64,000 nt of DNA, taken from the NCBI RefSeq assembly GCF_016919245.1, contig NZ_JAFEJA010000001.1:5109501-5173500 (forward strand), written 5' to 3'. The notes beneath the pieces are model-generated. The model did no database searches and was not told the DNA's origin. It saw only the letters and a program-made list of their open reading frames with translations. Source of the DNA: Streptomyces zhihengii (lineage in GTDB: Bacteria; Actinomycetota; Actinomycetes; Streptomycetales; Streptomycetaceae). Shown one piece after another: positions 41,985 to 52,012 of the stretch. The translations under genes were made by a program, and so were the position numbers. Numbering within the stretch: position 1 is the first letter of the stretch; each line of letters opens with the position of its first letter.

Positions 41985-42043
41985 GACGACGGGTCCCCTC
42001 GGGTCGGTGGCGCATGGGTCGGGCGGTGCGGCGGGCGGGCGGT

Positions 42044-42757
42044 TCACTCCAGGAGGCGCGGCAGCACGTGGTGGTGCAGCCGGACCTGGGCGACGCCCTC
42101 GGTGCCCGGCGGGGGAGCCGCCTCGCGGTAGGTGTCGATCAGCGCGTGGACCCGTTCGTTCAGCTCGCGGGCCTGGGCGGGGGTCAGTCGGAGGGTGAAG
42201 TCGCTGAGGTCCGACCGGAGCCGCCACTCGTCGGGCCACTCGTGCTGGGTGCCGAGCCAGGTGGCCACCTCCTGGGTGTGCATGGTGGCGACCTCGTGGA
42301 TGAAGAGGTCGGCCGCGCCCCGCACGGCCGGGTCGGGATCGGTGCGCAGGCTGTCGCTGAAGCGGGTGCCGTGCGTCGCGGCCTTCCACCAGCGCTCCCG
42401 GCCCTTGCCGTGTTCCGGCGCGTCCTCGACGAAGCCGTGCGCGGCGAGCTGGCGCAGGTGGTAGCTGGTGGCGCCGCTCGACTCGCCCAGCAGGGCAGCG
42501 AGCCCGGAGGCGGTGGCTGGGCCGTCGTGGCGCAGCGTCGACAGCAGCCGCATCCGCAGCGGGTGGGCGAGGCCGCGCAGCGAATGCGGGTCCAGCGTCC
42601 GCATCGTCAGCTCGGGCGCGGCCTCGTCGAACTCGTCGCTCTCGCCGTTCTCGTTCTTCGCGGCGTCGTTCTCCGCGTCGTTCTCGCCGGGGACGGGGCG
42701 CTCGTCGCCCGGTCCGTGCCGCTCGTCCCGCTCTCGGGGGTCACCGTGCTCGCTCAT
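42044..42757 (-). CDS. ArsR-type winged-helix regulator
   Basis: This 237-residue protein begins with an acidic, disordered ~45 residues, then an ArsR/HTH_20 domain (RGLAHPLRMRLLSTLRHDGPATASGLAALLGESSGATSYHLRQLAAHGFVE). A C-terminal region follows with NERVHALIDTYRE. It lies upstream of the small gene and MFS exporter on the same strand. Its start codon sits 1 bp from a perfect palindrome, so autoregulation is likely. Inducer unknown. Confidence 0.88.
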   Translation of the reverse strand: MSEHGDPRERDERHGPGDERPVPGENDAENDAAKNENGESDEFDEAAPELTMRTLDPHSLRGLAHPLRMRLLSTLRHDGPATASGLAALLGESSGATSYHLRQLAAHGFVEDAPEHGKGRERWWKAATHGTRFSDSLRTDPDPAVRGAADLFIHEVATMHTQEVATWLGTQHEWPDEWRLRSDLSDFTLRLTPAQARELNERVHALIDTYREAAPPPGTEGVAQVRLHHHVLPRLLE

Positions 42758-42758
42758 G

Positions 42759-42792
42759 ATGCAAAGATAGCTTTGCATCCATTCCCTTGCAA
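42759..42792 (-). promoter_or_regulatory. Leaderless promoter overlapped by the palindrome ATGCAAAG-ATAG-CTTTGCAT
   Basis: On the reverse strand TTGCAA (42792-42787), 17 bp, TATCTT (42769-42764) and then six bases to the ATG give a predicted start on the A of the ATG, so a leaderless mRNA. The perfect 8-bp inverted repeat 42759-42778 covers the -10. Further TTGCAA half-sites lie at 42787-42792 and 42801-42806. Confidence 0.6.
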
Positions 42793-42863
42793 CGGTTTCT
42801 TTGCAACCAGTCCTTTGCGTTCCCGTCCGACCTCGACCTGGACCCCGCCCCCACCTCCGGCGC

Positions 42864-43343
42864 TCACCGCTCCGCGGAGTCCTCCGCCGCCTGCTCCACC
42901 AGCGGGATGACACGCAGCGGTACGGGGTTCTCCATCACGATCGCGGTGGACGCGCGCACGATCCCCTCGAAGCCCACCACCCGGTCGATCACCCGCTGGA
43001 GGTCCGCGTTGGAGCGGGCGACCAGCCGGCAGAGCATGTCGCCGTGCCCCGTCGTCGTGTGCAGCTCCAGCACCTCGGGGACGGTCGCCAGATGGGCCCG
43101 CACGTCCGCGCCCTGGCCCTGCTTGATCTCCAGCGTCGCGAAGGCGGTCACCGGGTAGCCCAGCGCCGCCGGGTCCACGTCCGGCCCGAAGCCCCTGATC
43201 ACGCCGTTCGCCTGGAGCCGGTCGAGGCGCGCCTGCACCGTCCCGCGCGCCACCCCCAGCCGCCGCGACGCCTCCAGCACGCCTATCCGCGGCTCCCGCG
43301 CCAGCAGCACGATGAGCCTCCCGTCCAGATGATCGATCGCCAT
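42864..43343 (-). CDS. Lrp/AsnC-family transcriptional regulator
   Basis: This 159-residue protein has an AsnC-type HTH (DHLDGRLIVLLAREPRIGVLEASRRLGVARGTVQARLDRLQANGVI) and the RAM effector-binding domain (VTAFATLEIKQGQ ... VLELHTTTGHGDMLCRLVARSN). It is divergent from hppD, so it probably controls tyrosine and phenylalanine catabolism. GGGAGG lies before ATG 43343. An in-frame ATG 21 bp upstream lacks a ribosome site. Confidence 0.9.
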   Translation of the reverse strand: MAIDHLDGRLIVLLAREPRIGVLEASRRLGVARGTVQARLDRLQANGVIRGFGPDVDPAALGYPVTAFATLEIKQGQGADVRAHLATVPEVLELHTTTGHGDMLCRLVARSNADLQRVIDRVVGFEGIVRASTAIVMENPVPLRVIPLVEQAAEDSAER

Positions 43344-43365
43344 GGCCGCCTCCCTGATGGTCATC

Positions 43366-43407
43366 CTGTACACAACGCCCGATGCACCGCCCGATCGGCT
43401 GTACACA
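43366..43407. promoter_or_regulatory. Lrp operator candidate, two CTGTACACA direct repeats
   Basis: CTGTACACA occurs at 43366-43374 and 43399-43407, 33 bp (about three helical turns) apart, in the divergent gap between the Lrp and hppD genes. Each contains the palindrome TGTACA. TTGACC (43408-43413) follows directly and could be an hppD -35. Confidence 0.55.
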
Positions 43408-43411
43408 TTGA

Positions 43412-44611
<1,200 letters not shown>

Positions 44612-44634
44612 TCCGCCCCGCCTCCCCACGACGA

Positions 44635-44665
44635 CGGCCCGCCGGCCCCTGCGCCCGGCGGGCCG
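44635..44665 (+). terminator. hppD terminator, 11-bp perfect hairpin
   Basis: The stem 44635-44645 pairs with 44655-44665, 23 bp after the hppD stop. Confidence 0.75.
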
Positions 44666-44685
44666 CCGCCCGTCCGGCGCCGCCG

Positions 44686-44920
44686 CGCGCTGCCCGGCCC
44701 GGGGGGCTTGGGCGATGCTTCAGCGTCTGCGCGGCGCCCCGCTCGCCGTCTCCGCCGGGGTGGTGACTCCGGGTGTCCGTGCGCTGCCCGGCCCGGGGGG
44801 CTTGGGCGGTGCTTCAGCGTCTGCGCGGCGCCCCGCTCGCCGTCTCCGGCCCATCGCGCGCTGCCCGGCCAGGGGCTTGGGCGGCCCTCCGCGTCAGCGC
44901 GGCCCGGCGTTCGCCGTCTC
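44686..44920. repeat. Long direct repeats downstream of hppD
   Basis: A unit of about 70 bp beginning GCGCTGCCCGGCCCGGGG and containing GGCGCCCCGCTCGCCGTCTCC occurs nearly identically at about 44686-44757 and 44781-44850, and in degenerate form from 44856 to 44920. There is no credible gene in it. Confidence 0.7.
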
Positions 44921-44970
44921 CAGCGGGGTGGCGACTCCGGGCGGCCGTGCCCGGGCCGGGCCCTCGGCGT

Positions 44971-45030
44971 CGCCCTCCGCGTCAGCGCGGCGCCCTCCGC
45001 GTCAGCGCGGCGCCCTCCGCGTCAGCGCGG
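44971..45030. repeat. Three perfect tandem copies of a 20-bp unit
   Basis: CGCCCTCCGCGTCAGCGCGG is repeated at 44971-44990, 44991-45010 and 45011-45030. The last copy contains the stop codon of the reverse-strand TPR gene (45022-45024), so copy number would vary the sequence just after that gene. Confidence 0.92.
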
Positions 45031-46608
45031 CCCCGTGCTCGACGTCTGCGACGGGGAGGCCGACTCCGGCCGTGGCCGGGATGCCGGCGCCCCGGCCGAC
45101 GGTGACGCGGCCCCCGCGGACGCGGACGCCGACGCGGCCGGCGCCCCGGAGGCGTCCCCGGCCCCCGCCCCCTCCTCGGCGGCCTCCGCCGCCTCCCCCT
45201 CGTCGCCCCGCGTGATCTCGTCGGGGCCGTCGCCCCACAGGTCCGACGGGCCGCCCGCCGCGGGCTCGCCCAGGTCCTCCAGGGCCTCGCGGGCCGCCGG
45301 GGCGAGCAGCGGGGAGAAGTCGGGGTTGGTGCGCAGCGCCTCCCCGATGTGCCGACGGGCGGGCCCGTAGGAGCCGAGCTTCCGCTCGATCTCGCCCCGG
45401 TGGTACGAGAACAGCGCGCTGCGCAGCCCCTGCCCGGTGGCCAGCTTCGCGAACGGCAGCGCGTCCTCGGCCCGCCCCGCCCGGTACAGCGCCCAGCCCA
45501 TCGCGTCGGCGACGTGCGCGCTGCGGTGCCCCTGCCGCCACTCGCCCTGGAGGAGCCGCACCGCCGCCGCCGGGTCGCCGTGGTCCGCCTCGTACCGCGC
45601 CAGCACCAGATCCCCGTCGACACCGTGCTGGCGCGCCCCGGCCACCAGCGTCCGCACCTGGGCGTACCGGGTGCCCGCGTCCCCGTCGAGGCCGAGGGCG
45701 TCGTCGAGCTCGCCCGCCTCCAGGGCGTACTCGGCGAGCGGCAGCTCCTCCAGCACCGTGCGCCAGTCGCGCTGCGCCTCCCCGGTGCGGCCCAGCGCCG
45801 CCAGCGCGCGCGCCCGCCCCGCGAGCGCCCTGCGCGCCTCCGGGTCCTCCTCCAGCGCCGCCTCGTGGTGCTCCAGCGCCTCGGCGGCCTCGCCGCGCTC
45901 CCACGCCAGTTCGCCCTGCCGGCTGAGCGCCGCCGCCTTCTCGGCCCGGGTCGACGAGGTGAGCGCCGCGTCGTAGGCGAGGGCCGCGGCGTCCTCCCGC
46001 CACCCCTTGTCCCGGTAGACCAGCGCCTCCCGGCCCTTCACCTGCGGGCCCGACGCCAGTTCCTGGAGCGTGTCCATGGCCTTGCCCGCCGCCCCGTGGT
46101 CGCCCAGTCCGTTGTTCGCGTCGACCAGCACCGGGTAGACCGCCCAGGACTTCCGGTCCAGCTCGCGGGCCTTCTCGCCCCAGGTCCTGCCCGCCGCCCA
46201 GTCGTGCCGGGCGTTGGCCAGCGACCCCAGGCCGACCAGGGCCGCCACGTTCCCCTTCGCGGCGGGCCGCACCTCCAACGAGCGGCGCAGCGCCCGGTCG
46301 GCCTTCGGGTAGAGGGCGAAGTCGCCGGTCTGCGCGGCCCGTTCCACATAGGCCGCCCCGAGCACGGCCCAGGCGCCGGCGTCCTCCGGACGGGCGCGCA
46401 CCCGGTCCTCACGGTCGGAGATGAGCGCCTTCAGGTCCGCCGGAGCCGCCGGAGCGCCCGCACCGGCGGCCGCCAGCGCGCGGGCGGCCGGACCCGCCGG
46501 GGCGCCGCCCTCCTCACCCCACCCGGGCGCGAGCAGGACCGCTCCGGTGACCAGCGTCGCGCCGACCAGCGTGCTCACCGCGGCGTTCTTGAGGGTTTCG
46601 CGTCTCAT
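45022..46608 (-). CDS. Tetratricopeptide-repeat protein with signal peptide or membrane anchor
   Basis: This 528-residue protein has an N-terminal hydrophobic segment (NAAVSTLVGATLVTGAVLLA), then an Ala-rich linker and many helical TPR-like repeats (AWAVLGAAYVERA, EALEHHEAALEEDPEARRAL, DAMGWALYRAGRAEDALPFA). A low-complexity Ala/Ser/Glu tail follows. It is probably an extracytoplasmic protein-interaction scaffold. The ATG giving MRRETLKN is preferred; a GTG nine bases upstream is possible. The 3' end lies in the tandem repeat above. Confidence 0.82.
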   Translation of the reverse strand: MRRETLKNAAVSTLVGATLVTGAVLLAPGWGEEGGAPAGPAARALAAAGAGAPAAPADLKALISDREDRVRARPEDAGAWAVLGAAYVERAAQTGDFALYPKADRALRRSLEVRPAAKGNVAALVGLGSLANARHDWAAGRTWGEKARELDRKSWAVYPVLVDANNGLGDHGAAGKAMDTLQELASGPQVKGREALVYRDKGWREDAAALAYDAALTSSTRAEKAAALSRQGELAWERGEAAEALEHHEAALEEDPEARRALAGRARALAALGRTGEAQRDWRTVLEELPLAEYALEAGELDDALGLDGDAGTRYAQVRTLVAGARQHGVDGDLVLARYEADHGDPAAAVRLLQGEWRQGHRSAHVADAMGWALYRAGRAEDALPFAKLATGQGLRSALFSYHRGEIERKLGSYGPARRHIGEALRTNPDFSPLLAPAAREALEDLGEPAAGGPSDLWGDGPDEITRGDEGEAAEAAEEGAGAGDASGAPAASASASAGAASPSAGAPASRPRPESASPSQTSSTGPR

Positions 46609-46716
46609 GGCGCTCACTGTGCGTCAGCGGTCCGCCCATACGAAGAACACACTCGGAGGTGGGAAGCGGAAGGCAGACGGGTTCACACCGATGGCCCCCG
46701 GTGCGACGCTGGGATC

Positions 46717-48084
46717 ATGGACGATCTCCTGGAGCGGCTGCGAACCGGTCTCCCCGACGGCGCACTGATCACCGACCCCGACGTGACGGCCTCCTACGGG
46801 CGCGACATGGCGAGCTTCTGCGACGCGGGCACCCCCGCCGTGGTGGTCCTGCCGCGCACGGTCGAGGAGGTCCAGCACGTCATGCGGACCGCGACCGCGC
46901 TGCGTGTCCCGGTCGTCCCGCAGGGCGCCCGTACGGGCCTGTCCGGTGCGGCGAACGCCTCGGACGGGTGCATCGTCCTCTCGCTGACCAGGATGGACCG
47001 GATCCTGGAGATCAACCCGGTCGACCGGATCGCGGTGGTCGAACCGGGCGTCGTCAACGCGACGCTCTCCCGCGCCGTCAACGAGCACGGCCTCTACTAC
47101 CCGCCGGACCCGTCGAGCTGGGAGACGTGCACCATCGGCGGCAACATCGGCACCGCCTCGGGCGGCCTGTGCTGCGTCAAGTACGGGGTGACCGCCGAGT
47201 ACGTGCTGGGCCTGACGGTCGTGCTCGCCGACGGGCGCCTGCTGAACACCGGCCGGCGCACCGCCAAGGGCGTCGCCGGCTACGACCTCACCCGGCTGTT
47301 CGTCGGCTCCGAGGGCAGCCTCGGCATCGTGGTCGAGGCGGTCCTGGCGCTCAAGCCGCAGCCGCCGGCCCAGCTCGTGCTGGCCGCCGAGTTCCCCTCC
47401 GCCCGCACGGCCTGCGACGCGGTCTGCGCGATCATGGAGCGCGGGCACACGCCGTCCCTGCTGGAGATCATGGACCGCACCACGGTCCACGCCGTCAACA
47501 AGCTGGCCAACATGGGGCTCCCGGAGAGCACCGAGGCCCTGCTGCTGTGCGCCTTCGACACCCCCGACCCGGTCGCCGACCTCGCGGCCGTCGCCGGGCT
47601 GTGCGAGGCGGCGGGCGCGAGCGAGGTCGTCCCCGCCGACACCGCCGCCGAGTCGGAACTGCTGCTCCAGGCCCGCCGGTTGTCACTGACCGCGCTGGAG
47701 ACCGTCAAGTCGGCGACGATGATCGACGACGTCTGCGTGCCGCGTTCCCGGCTCGGCGAGATGATCGAGGGGACGGCGGCCGTCGCGGCGAAGTACGACC
47801 TCACCATCGGCGTGTGCGCGCACGCGGGCGACGGCAACACCCACCCCGTCGTCTGCTTCGACCACCTCGACCCGGACGAGTCGCGCCGGGCCAGGGAGTC
47901 GTTCGACGAGATCATGGCGCTCGGCCTGGAACTGGGCGGCACCATCACCGGCGAACACGGCGTCGGCGTCCTGAAGAAGGAGTGGCTGGCCAGGGAACTC
48001 GGCCCGGTCGCGCTGGAGTTGCAGCGCGGCATCCGCGAGACCTTCGACCCGCTGGGCATCCTCAACCCCGGCAAGCTGTTCTGA
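46717..48084 (+). CDS. FAD-linked oxidase (GlcD/lactate dehydrogenase type)
   Basis: This 455-residue FAD-binding oxidase has the N-terminal PCMH/FAD_binding_4 domain (VPVVPQGARTGLSGAAN, PPDPSSWETCTIGGNIGTASGG, GVAGYDLTRLFVGSEGSLGI) and a C-terminal FAD-oxidase domain with HAGDGNTHPV and GEHGVGVLKKEWL, which includes the catalytic His region. It likely oxidises a 2-hydroxy acid such as glycolate or D-lactate. It is divergent from the TPR gene, with a weak ribosome site. Confidence 0.9.
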   Translation: MDDLLERLRTGLPDGALITDPDVTASYGRDMASFCDAGTPAVVVLPRTVEEVQHVMRTATALRVPVVPQGARTGLSGAANASDGCIVLSLTRMDRILEINPVDRIAVVEPGVVNATLSRAVNEHGLYYPPDPSSWETCTIGGNIGTASGGLCCVKYGVTAEYVLGLTVVLADGRLLNTGRRTAKGVAGYDLTRLFVGSEGSLGIVVEAVLALKPQPPAQLVLAAEFPSARTACDAVCAIMERGHTPSLLEIMDRTTVHAVNKLANMGLPESTEALLLCAFDTPDPVADLAAVAGLCEAAGASEVVPADTAAESELLLQARRLSLTALETVKSATMIDDVCVPRSRLGEMIEGTAAVAAKYDLTIGVCAHAGDGNTHPVVCFDHLDPDESRRARESFDEIMALGLELGGTITGEHGVGVLKKEWLARELGPVALELQRGIRETFDPLGILNPGKLF

Positions 48085-48165
48085 CCCCGACCCGCAGCCG
48101 CACACGCGTCGCAGCCCCGCCCGCCCCACCCGGACGGGGGCTGGGCGCGGTGCGGCCCCCGGCCC

Positions 48166-48597
48166 TCACGCCTCGCCGTCCGCCGTGGGGGCCAGCAGCT
48201 CCGTCAGCTCCTCGTCGATGCGCAGCAGCCCGGCCTCCGTCCCCGGCGGGACCGCCCGCAGCGTCCGCTCCAGCCACGCGGACACCACCGAGGACGGCGC
48301 CTCCAGCAGCGCGTCGCCGTCGGGGGAGCTGAGCGCCATCAGGACCACGCCGCGCCCCTCCGACGTCGACGGCCACACCCGTACGTCCCCGCCGCCGGAC
48401 GGCCGGAACACCCCCTCCACCAGCAGCTCGCGGGCGAAGGTCCAGCGGACGGGGAAGTCCGACCCGACATGGAAGACGACGTGCACGGCGTACGGGTCCG
48501 CCGTGCGGTACGTCAGCCGTGCGGGTACCGGGACGCTGCGCTCGGGGGAGAGCACCAGGTTCAGTTCCAGCTCGCGTTCCACCACGGTGTTCGTCAT
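48166..48597 (-). CDS. ssgG: SsgA-like protein (SALP family), probably SsgG
   Basis: This 143-residue protein carries the SsgA-family pattern: ELNLVLSPERSVPVPARLTYRTADPYAVHVVFHV and VRWTFARELLVEGVFRPSG with DVRVWPSTSEGR. SsgA-like proteins place septa and walls during sporulation and occur only in morphologically complex actinomycetes. The neighbours (FAD oxidase, RDD proteins, InhA protease) match the SsgG locus as I remember it, so SsgG is favoured over the other paralogues. ATG chosen for the conserved MTNTVV start. Confidence 0.85.
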   Translation of the reverse strand: MTNTVVERELELNLVLSPERSVPVPARLTYRTADPYAVHVVFHVGSDFPVRWTFARELLVEGVFRPSGGGDVRVWPSTSEGRGVVLMALSSPDGDALLEAPSSVVSAWLERTLRAVPPGTEAGLLRIDEELTELLAPTADGEA

Positions 48598-48816
48598 CGG
48601 TCGGTCCCTCTCTCCGCTGTCCGCGGGCCCGCCGTCCGCGGGCCCCACCCAGGGAGAGCGCCCTGCCCGCCCGCTCTTACGCGACTTGAGGCGGTAACTT
48701 TCCGTGACTGTTCCCTTACCTGAAAGTGGCCGTTACCGGCGGACCGGCCCAGCCGCACGCACGGGTCTGATAGATGTAAACCCTGTATTGAGGCCACGAA
48801 GAGATACGGGACCACG

Positions 48817-50409
48817 GTGATGAGCGCCCCAACCCCGGCCACCGGTGACAGCAGCCCCACACCCGGCTATTACCCGGACCCCTCCATTCCCGGATATGTC
48901 CGGTACTGGAACGGCGGTGCCTGGGTGCCCGGTACGAGCAGGCCCGCGCCCACCTCCGGCGAGGAGATCCCCGTCCCGCCCCCGTCGGACGACGCCCTGC
49001 CCGCCCAGGGCCCGGTGACCCCGCCGGCGCCCGCGGTCGAGGAGACGGGGCCGGTCTTCCTCGACGAGGAGGAGCCGGCCGGCCAAGGCCCCGCCCGTCC
49101 CGCGGCCGCCGCGCCGTGGCAGTCCGAACCCGCCCGCAGCGAACCGGCGTCCGCCTGGCAGGCCGATGCCGCCCGGCAGACCGGTTTCGGCGGCGACCTC
49201 GACAGCCGGGTCTCCTGGGGCGGCGCCCCCGGCCCGGCCGCCGACGGCGCGGCCCCCGACCCCCGGCGTCCGGCCGAGCCCGCCGCCCGGGCCCCGGAGG
49301 ACCCGTCGGGCGGCATGCTGCCCGGGATGCGCTCCGTGCCGCCCGGTACCCCGGCGGCCCCGGCCGACCCCGCGCCCGCCGCCCCGGCGGCCGACGCCCC
49401 CGCACTGCCGGCCGGCGCCGAGGGCACGGTCGCGATCCGGGCACTGCGCCCCGGCGGCGCCGCGGCCGGGGCGCCCGAGCACACCGTCGCCATCCGCCCT
49501 CAGCGCCCGGGGGCCACGGGCCCCGGAGCCGGCGAGGGCACGATGACCATCCGCTCCCTCGGCGGCGCCCCCGCCCCGGCGCAGCCGTCGCCCGCCGTCC
49601 CCGCCCAGCCCGCGCAGCCGCAGCCCCCGGCCACCGCCCAGCCCCAGTCCGCCCTGCCCGGCGCCACGGCCCCCGCCCGGCCCGCCCCGGCGCAGCAGCC
49701 TCCGGCGCAGCAGTCCGCCCCGGCGGCCGGGCAGCAGGCAGCCCCCGGGGCATCGCCCGCCGCGGGGTCGCCGCTCACCAGCGGCCCCGGCGGGGGAGCG
49801 GCCTCCTGGCCGCAGCAGGTCCACCGGCTCGCCCCGTCCGGGCCGGCGGCCGGCGGCGACCAGCCCGTCGTGCCGTGGAAGCCCCCGGTCGACGACCCCT
49901 TCCTGCGCGCGGCCCAGGCGCAGGCGAACGCCCGCCCGGCCCCGCTCGGCAAGCGCCTCGCGGCCCGGCTGCTCGACACCCTGCTGCTCGGCGCCCTGGT
50001 CTCCGCGGTGGCGGTCCCGGTCGGCATGAGCGCGTTCGAGCACATCGACGCCAAGATCGAGGCCGCGAAGCTCTCCGGCCGGACGGTCACGGTGTGGCTG
50101 GTCGACGGCACCACCGCGGGCCAGATCGGCATCGTCCTCGGCGCGCTGCTCGTCCTCGGAGTCCTGTACGAGGCGCTGCCGACGGCCAGGTGGGGCCGGA
50201 CGCTCGGCAAGAAGCTGTGCGGGGTGCGGGTGATGGGCATCGAGTCCCACGAGCCCCCGTCCTTCGGCGCGGCCCTGCGCCGCTGGCTCCTCTACAGCGT
50301 GCTCGGCCTGCTCGTCATCGGGCTGCTGAACGTGCTGTGGTGCCTGTTCGACCGGCCGTGGCGCCAGTGCTGGCACGACAAGGCGGCGGGCACCTTCGTC
50401 AGCGGCTGA
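48817..50409 (+). CDS. RDD-family membrane protein with DUF2510-like N-terminus and long disordered linker
   Basis: This 530-residue protein has a DUF2510-type N-terminus (PGYYPDPSIPGYVRYWNGGAW), then ~330 residues of Pro/Ala-rich low-complexity sequence with three related segments (GTVAIRALRPGG, HTVAIRPQRPG, GTMTIRSLGG). A C-terminal RDD domain follows (KRLAARLLDTLLLGALVS ... WGRTLGKKLCGVRVMG) with about three membrane helices. RDD proteins are often transport-associated. Start may be GTG 48817 or ATG 48820. Confidence 0.85.
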   Translation: MMSAPTPATGDSSPTPGYYPDPSIPGYVRYWNGGAWVPGTSRPAPTSGEEIPVPPPSDDALPAQGPVTPPAPAVEETGPVFLDEEEPAGQGPARPAAAAPWQSEPARSEPASAWQADAARQTGFGGDLDSRVSWGGAPGPAADGAAPDPRRPAEPAARAPEDPSGGMLPGMRSVPPGTPAAPADPAPAAPAADAPALPAGAEGTVAIRALRPGGAAAGAPEHTVAIRPQRPGATGPGAGEGTMTIRSLGGAPAPAQPSPAVPAQPAQPQPPATAQPQSALPGATAPARPAPAQQPPAQQSAPAAGQQAAPGASPAAGSPLTSGPGGGAASWPQQVHRLAPSGPAAGGDQPVVPWKPPVDDPFLRAAQAQANARPAPLGKRLAARLLDTLLLGALVSAVAVPVGMSAFEHIDAKIEAAKLSGRTVTVWLVDGTTAGQIGIVLGALLVLGVLYEALPTARWGRTLGKKLCGVRVMGIESHEPPSFGAALRRWLLYSVLGLLVIGLLNVLWCLFDRPWRQCWHDKAAGTFVSG

Positions 50410-50428
50410 CCCGCCGTCACACCCGGCC

Positions 50429-50454
50429 CGCGCGCGTTCCCCCGAACGCGCGCG
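50429..50454 (+). terminator. 11-bp perfect hairpin between RDD genes
   Basis: CGCGCGCGTTC pairs with GAACGCGCGCG around CCCC, 20 bp after the first RDD gene. Confidence 0.7.
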
Positions 50455-50494
50455 AGCCGTTGCGGGGCCCTGTGCCCCGGTATGCACTGCCGAC

Positions 50495-51253
50495 ATGAGC
50501 AACGACCAGCCGCCCGGCACCCCGCCTCCCGACGACGACCCGTTCCGCAAGCGGCCCGAGGGGCCGACGCCGCCCCCGGACGGCAGCGGCGCCGGCGGCC
50601 CGCCGCCCGGCGGCGGCTCTCCCTACGGCAGCGGTGGCGGCTCCCCCTACGAACCGCCGCCCGGCGGCTCCCCGTACGACACCCCGGGCGGCGGCGCGGG
50701 CGCGCCGGGCGGTCCCTACGGCGGGGGGCAGCCGCCGCCGTACGGGCAGGGGCCCTACGGCGGGCAGGACCCGCTGGCGGGCATGCCGCCGCTGGCGCCC
50801 TTCGGCAAGCGGCTGGTGGCCCGCATCATCGACATCCTGATCATCGCCGTGCCGCTCGCGCTGATCTCCCTGCTGCTGGGCGGCTGGGACTGGACCACGA
50901 ACGGCGGCGACGACTGGGACGAGTTCACCGATCAGGTGAACACCGGACGGCAGTGGCTGTTCACCCTGATCTCCCTCGTGGCCTACATCGGCTACGACAC
51001 CCTCATGACCAAGAAGGACGGGCGGACCGTCGGCAAGCGGCTGATGAAGCTGCGCACCGCGATGCTCAACGACGGGCGCACCCCGGACACCAGTGCCGCC
51101 CTGATGCGCGCGGTCGTGCTGTGGGTGCCCGCGCTGGTGTGCTGCTACTGCGTCTGGTGGCTGGTCATCCTGATCACGGTGGTGGCCGACAAGCCGTACA
51201 AGCAGGGTCTGCACGACAAGGCCGGCAAGACCGTCGTCGTCTCGGCCCCGTAG
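50495..51253 (+). CDS. RDD-family membrane protein
   Basis: This 252-residue protein has a Pro/Gly/Tyr-rich N-terminus (~100 residues with GGSPYG, GGSPYE, GPYGGG repeats) and an RDD domain (FGKRLVARIIDILIIAVPLALISLL ... GRTVGKRLMKLR ... QGLHDKAGKTVVV). It is a paralogue of the preceding gene without the DUF2510 part. It likely functions in the same membrane complex; function unknown. Confidence 0.88.
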   Translation: MSNDQPPGTPPPDDDPFRKRPEGPTPPPDGSGAGGPPPGGGSPYGSGGGSPYEPPPGGSPYDTPGGGAGAPGGPYGGGQPPPYGQGPYGGQDPLAGMPPLAPFGKRLVARIIDILIIAVPLALISLLLGGWDWTTNGGDDWDEFTDQVNTGRQWLFTLISLVAYIGYDTLMTKKDGRTVGKRLMKLRTAMLNDGRTPDTSAALMRAVVLWVPALVCCYCVWWLVILITVVADKPYKQGLHDKAGKTVVVSAP

Positions 51254-51330
51254 CCGGACCGCGGCGGAGCGCCGTACGTCGGCCGCGTGCGGCAGCGGTG
51301 TACGTCGGCCGCGTACGTCCGCGCCGGACG

Positions 51331-51633
51331 TCAGCGGCGCAGGGAGTGCCCGCCGACCCGTGCCTCCGCGCGCGGCGCGGGCATCCTGGGCGCGATCTCA
51401 CCGGCCCGGGCCGCGGGCGCCGGGGCGGAGGACCCGGGGGCCGGGCGTCGCCGGGCGGCGGCGCGGCGCGCGGGGGCTGCCACGGCGACCGCGAGCCCCA
51501 GGCCGAGCGCGAGGGTGCCGACGACGGCGACGGCGGCGGGGCCCGTCGCTCCGGTCAGCAGGAGCAGGGCGACGGCCGAGAAGACGACGGTGGCCGAACC
51601 GTAGGCGTACTGTGCGGCAGTCGGACGCGGCAT
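51331..51633 (-). CDS. Small hypothetical membrane protein
   Basis: This 100-residue protein has two adjacent membrane helices (GSATVVFSAVALLLLTG and AVAVVGTLALGLGLAVAVAA) and an Arg/Pro/Ala-rich cytoplasmic C-terminus. It is convergent with the RDD gene and divergent from the protease. Start at ATG 51633, with GTG 51636 equally close. Confidence 0.7.
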   Translation of the reverse strand: MPRPTAAQYAYGSATVVFSAVALLLLTGATGPAAVAVVGTLALGLGLAVAVAAPARRAAARRRPAPGSSAPAPAARAGEIAPRMPAPRAEARVGGHSLRR

Positions 51634-52012
51634 CACGGTAATCCGTCCTCGGGGGCAGGGTCGGGGGAGGCTGGGCGCCAGTCGTACCGGCACAGCACTC
51701 TACGGTCCTGGATGCCCGGGCGGAACGCCGAGTAAGCGTGACCTTACCCGTGGTGCCGGAGCAAGGGGGGCGCACGGAGTCATCGGGCGGCTCAAGTGGC
51801 CTGAAGTGAGCGCCTGTTGACCGACAGGGCTCTCGTCCGGATAGCGGATCGGTGCTCCTGCATAGTGTCTTGGCCTGTTCAAGTCAAGGACTGTCTTTTC
51901 TTCTTCAACTCCGGTCGAATGTCGTCACTTGAGACGCGTACCCCGTGCGCGCGGACGACCCCACCAACCGGTCCGCGGCGGCGATACGGGACGCGGGGGA
52001 GGACACCATCAA
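51634..52012. other. Divergent region upstream of the InhA-like protease
   Basis: It is about 380 bp and less GC-rich than its surroundings. TTGACC (51817-51822) and several TTCAAG/TCAAGG elements (51878-51890) are promoter-like, but no clean -10 at standard spacing was found. GGGGGAGGA (51994-52002) is the ribosome site of the protease gene. No gene is seen. Confidence 0.4.

Noticed and set aside
48817..51253. Two RDD genes as a recent tandem duplication
   Set aside because: Only the RDD domain is shared. The N-terminal parts, lengths and composition differ, so they are old paralogues rather than a recent duplicate.
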